Positions 8,916-10,108 of a stretch of 10,108 nucleotides of DNA are shown piece after piece. Position 1 is the first letter of the stretch; every line of letters starts with the position of its first letter. Under the pieces are notes generated by a model, which saw only the letters and a list, made by a program, of their open reading frames with translations, did no database searches and was not told where the DNA came from. The translations under genes and the position numbers were made by a program. The stretch spans positions 1-10,108 of the forward strand of contig UZAN01061260.1 of assembly GCA_900618425.1 (NCBI GenBank), in the 5' to 3' direction. Source of the stretch: Echinostoma caproni. Taxonomy: Eukaryota > Platyhelminthes > Trematoda > Plagiorchiida > Echinostomatidae.

Positions 8916-9616
8916 TTCTGATCCCCGTGGTCTAGTTCATTTATTGTCTCCAGGTTTACGCCTCCCAACCTAAGGGATTTATCTGCTTAGGTGGTCCGTA
9001 GGGTTTGAGTATGTGTGCTCCCATTGGTCTTAAAACAAAATAATGATGAAGAAAAACTGATTTGGATCTCGAAGGGATCATTTAAAACCGTCTAAAAAAT
9101 TTAACCATTTTCTATCCCTCCTATCATACTGAAAGCATAAGAGCAGTGGTAACACACATTCAAATACTTTACTGCCTATCGAAGTTGCATAAACAAGAGT
9201 TCTCATGCCGCTAGCACACTCAAACAAACCCCGCCCCCCCCACTCCCACCCTAATTCTCAACATGTTTTCATTTACTCACTCGTCGCAGTTGTTCCCGTT
9301 GTTCCGGCGGTACCCTCAATCTGCGAGTTGGACGATCGGGAACAGTAGGATCCACTTCTCGCATACAATTCATTGATGTCTGGACTGAACAGGGAGCCAT
9401 TGGAAGGCAATTACTCGATTTGGTCAGCGTTGGTTTGGGATGAATATGAACCGTCCCGGTGATTGTGGGACACGCGTATTGGCGATGTAGCGCGTTGAAT
9501 GCCATTACTATGATTACATCGCTGGCAGAACCGTGGCTTAAATTGTCCGGTACGCGAATCAGCGAACCAATCAGACCAGTTGGCATGTGGCCACGTCGCA
9601 CGCGTCCGACGGCCAT
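6195..9616 (-). CDS. HES/Hairy-like bHLH transcriptional repressor, four exons, spliced
   Basis: Predicted nuclear DNA-binding repressor of the Hairy/Enhancer-of-split class. The CDS is join(9616-9281, 8405-8310, 7289-7196, 6724-6195) on the minus strand, 1056 nt, 351 residues plus TAG. All three introns (875, 1020 and 471 nt) are GT-AG and every junction keeps frame (phases 0, 0, 1). Residues 114-167 form a bHLH domain: basic motif MERRRRACIS with E119, R122 and R123 as in E-box binders, helix 1 to about 139, a loop, then KLEKADIL opening helix 2. The distance from helix-1 Leu133 to KLEK equals that of human HES1 without gaps. The tail is rich in Ser/Thr-Pro and ends VWRPY plus Leu-Asp, a Groucho/TLE-recruiting motif. 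The breaks near the basic region and in the loop resemble those of vertebrate Hes1, as I recall them. Odd points are Gln116 where HES proteins have Pro, and no visible Orange domain. The family call is strong; orthology within it is open. Confidence 0.85.
7196..7289 (-). CDS. Exon 3 of the HES-like gene: loop and helix 2
   Basis: A 94-nt exon. The acceptor follows the pyrimidine tract tttctccttctcccggctccag and the donor is GTAAAT at 7195-7190 (phase 1). It encodes residues 145-175, beginning PTVQHKLEKADILG. KLEKADIL is the signature of helix 2 in HES/Hairy proteins. The rest of helix 2 (TCYAVLEGIAKL) diverges from the usual EMTVKHL pattern but keeps hydrophobic spacing. A second AG twelve bases further in (GTGCAG) is also in frame, but using it would shorten the loop below the HES spacing, so the upstream AG is preferred. 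Confidence 0.87.
8310..8405 (-). CDS. Exon 2 of the HES-like gene: basic region and helix 1
   Basis: A 96-nt, 32-codon exon in phase 0 at both ends. The acceptor is ttctctcattttcag (8420-8406) and the donor is GTGAGT (8309-8304). It encodes residues 113-144, starting LKKQDMERRRRACIS. E119 and R122-R123 are the residues that read the E-box half-site in bHLH proteins. HES proteins have Pro three residues before this Glu; here it is Gln116. Cys125 and Ser127 stand where HES members usually have Arg and Asn (RARIN). Helix 1 (KMNALHIMAM) is hydrophobic at the expected positions. Confidence 0.88.
8685..8734. repeat. AT-rich (ATA/AT)n low-complexity tract
   Basis: A run composed only of A and T from the taaaatataaaaataataat start to ataataa. 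It is flanked by an 11-bp inverted repeat: TCCACATTCAC (8621-8631) and GTGAATGTGGA (8735-8745). It lies in intron 1 of the HES-like gene. Confidence 0.9.
8869..8910 (+). repeat. (CA)21 microsatellite
   Basis: Forty-two bases of uninterrupted CA dinucleotide, inside intron 1 of the HES-like gene. It reads as TG on the gene's sense strand. Confidence 0.98.
8920..9057 (+). repeat. Possible tRNA-like SINE relic
   Basis: GTGGTCTAGTTCA resembles an A-box and GGTTTACGCCTCC a decayed B-box about 30 nt on. The end AAAATAATGATGAAGAAAAA resembles the tails of the SINEs at 122 and 3081. The body between does not align clearly. It sits next to the CA microsatellite within intron 1. Weak evidence only. 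Confidence 0.25.
9281..9616 (-). CDS. Exon 1 of the HES-like gene: N-terminus up to the basic region
   Basis: Encodes residues 1-112, ending PPEQREQLRR, followed directly by the donor GTGAGT (9280-9275) in phase 0. The ATG at 9616 is the first in this frame after an in-frame TAA about 50 nt upstream, and has an acceptable context (CCAATGG). The 112-residue stretch before the basic region is longer than usual for HES proteins, so an internal Met (residues 73, 82 or 85) could be the true start; residues 1-72 have no recognisable domain. A pyrimidine-rich acceptor-like site ending CCCAG lies some 55 nt upstream, so a 5'-UTR intron or a spliced-leader acceptor is possible. Exon end confident, start uncertain. 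Confidence 0.65.
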
Positions 9617-9900
9617 TGGACACGTGAACCAATCATATGTGAGAAACGGATCGGGTTATTGTCGCCCTGGGAGGCGGGGGTGGGCAAAGTGATTGGATCA
9701 CGCTGCAAGCGTGCACGAGCAATCAGGAGAATGATCGAGGGAAGTGTGTATGTGTGTGTGTGTGTTCGCGCACGCGCTTGCAGGCGGGGGCGTGGGGAGG
9801 GCTCTCAAAGGGAACGAAGAGGGGTGTTAGCGTGGCAGCGGAGGTGCGCCACATCAGCCGACCAAACACCAAAGATTTCACCGGCTAGAGCGATTTCAAA
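9617..9900 (-). promoter_or_regulatory. Probable 5'-UTR/promoter region of the HES-like gene
   Basis: This block upstream of the first ATG is GC- and CpG-richer than most of the window. It holds a CACGTG E-box at 9621-9626, directly before the ATG; several CCAAT/ATTGG motifs (for example near 9627 and 9691); a CACGCG-type site in the purine/pyrimidine-alternating run near 9766-9777; and a TG-rich tract. HES proteins bind CACGTG/CACGCG-type sites and often repress themselves, so negative autoregulation is plausible. No convincing TATA box is seen on the minus strand, and the transcription start cannot be fixed. The whole assignment is inference from position and composition. Confidence 0.35.
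9744..9777. repeat. (TG)n tract followed by alternating CGCG-rich run
   Basis: An interrupted TG dinucleotide run (9744-9765) passes into TTCGCGCACGCGC. It is a purine/pyrimidine-alternating stretch of Z-DNA-prone composition, upstream of the HES-like coding start. Confidence 0.85.
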
Positions 9901-10056
9901 ATGATGCATGTAGATGCGGACAACAGAATTTCTAAATAATTGACCGTGTACAATCCGCAGTATAAATGTCAGTTAAGACATGACACAATAACAGAAGGGT
10001 TTGTAATAATTCCTTTTGCAAAATAACAAGTGTGACAACTATGGGTCAAAATCAAA

Positions 10057-10071
10057 CCCCCTAAGAGGGGG
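10057..10071. repeat. GC-rich hairpin
   Basis: CCCCCT (10057-10062) and AGGGGG (10066-10071) are perfect arms around AAG, in otherwise AT-rich DNA. No gene is recognised next to it. Confidence 0.75.
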
Positions 10072-10108
10072 GATCACGTTTATATCAAAAACAATTCACT
10101 GCATCTGT

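Noticed and set aside
9587..9904. Plus-strand frame of 105 codons, and other frames over 9411-9692
   Set aside because: These are shadows of exon 1 and of the CpG-rich upstream block. The predicted peptide is low-complexity, from the TG and CGCG runs.

Overview
This window looks like eukaryotic, invertebrate genomic DNA: spliced exons with GT-AG introns, microsatellites, and decayed tRNA-derived SINEs. A hammerhead-ribozyme-like core of the kind known from schistosome satellites and Penelope-like elements, together with the short dispersed tRNA-like repeats, points to a flatworm, most likely a digenean trematode. That taxonomic call is inference. No bacterial gene organisation is present.

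The only protein-coding gene I can support lies on the minus strand in the right-hand 40%. Four exons (9616-9281, 8405-8310, 7289-7196, 6724-6195) join in frame through three GT-AG introns into a predicted 351-residue HES/Hairy-type bHLH transcriptional repressor. Exon 2 carries the basic region and helix 1. Exon 3 carries the end of the loop and helix 2, with the family hallmark KLEKADIL. Exon 4 carries a Ser/Thr-Pro-rich tail with a DSGFHS phosphodegron-like motif and a near-terminal VWRPY, a Groucho/TLE-binding motif. The protein is unusual: the HES-specific proline of the basic region is Gln, no Orange domain is evident, helix 2 runs into a zipper-like heptad series that crosses the exon 3/4 junction, and two residues follow VWRPY.

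The left 60% is gene-poor and made mostly of old repeats. At 2926-3080 there is a U1 snRNA-like sequence: 5' end AAACTTACCTG, the GATCACG loop and GAGGCTT in the same register as human U1, a TTGCACT loop II and an Sm-like site. It abuts a tRNA-derived SINE (3081-3263) without a gap, and the pair is bracketed by an imperfect possible target-site duplication. It may be a U1-SINE chimera or a SINE with an snRNA-derived head. Related SINE copies lie at 122-305 and 5476-5640, a different tRNA-like element sits on the minus strand at 5733-5803, and a weak fifth candidate lies at 8920-9057. A pol III B-box next to a degenerate hammerhead core is at 2029-2100.

The remaining stretches hold only short open frames without recognisable domains, plus several clean inverted repeats. 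CACGTG E-boxes cluster in intron 2 and just upstream of the first ATG of the HES-like gene, which fits possible autoregulation. One ambiguous base (n) occurs at 8558.
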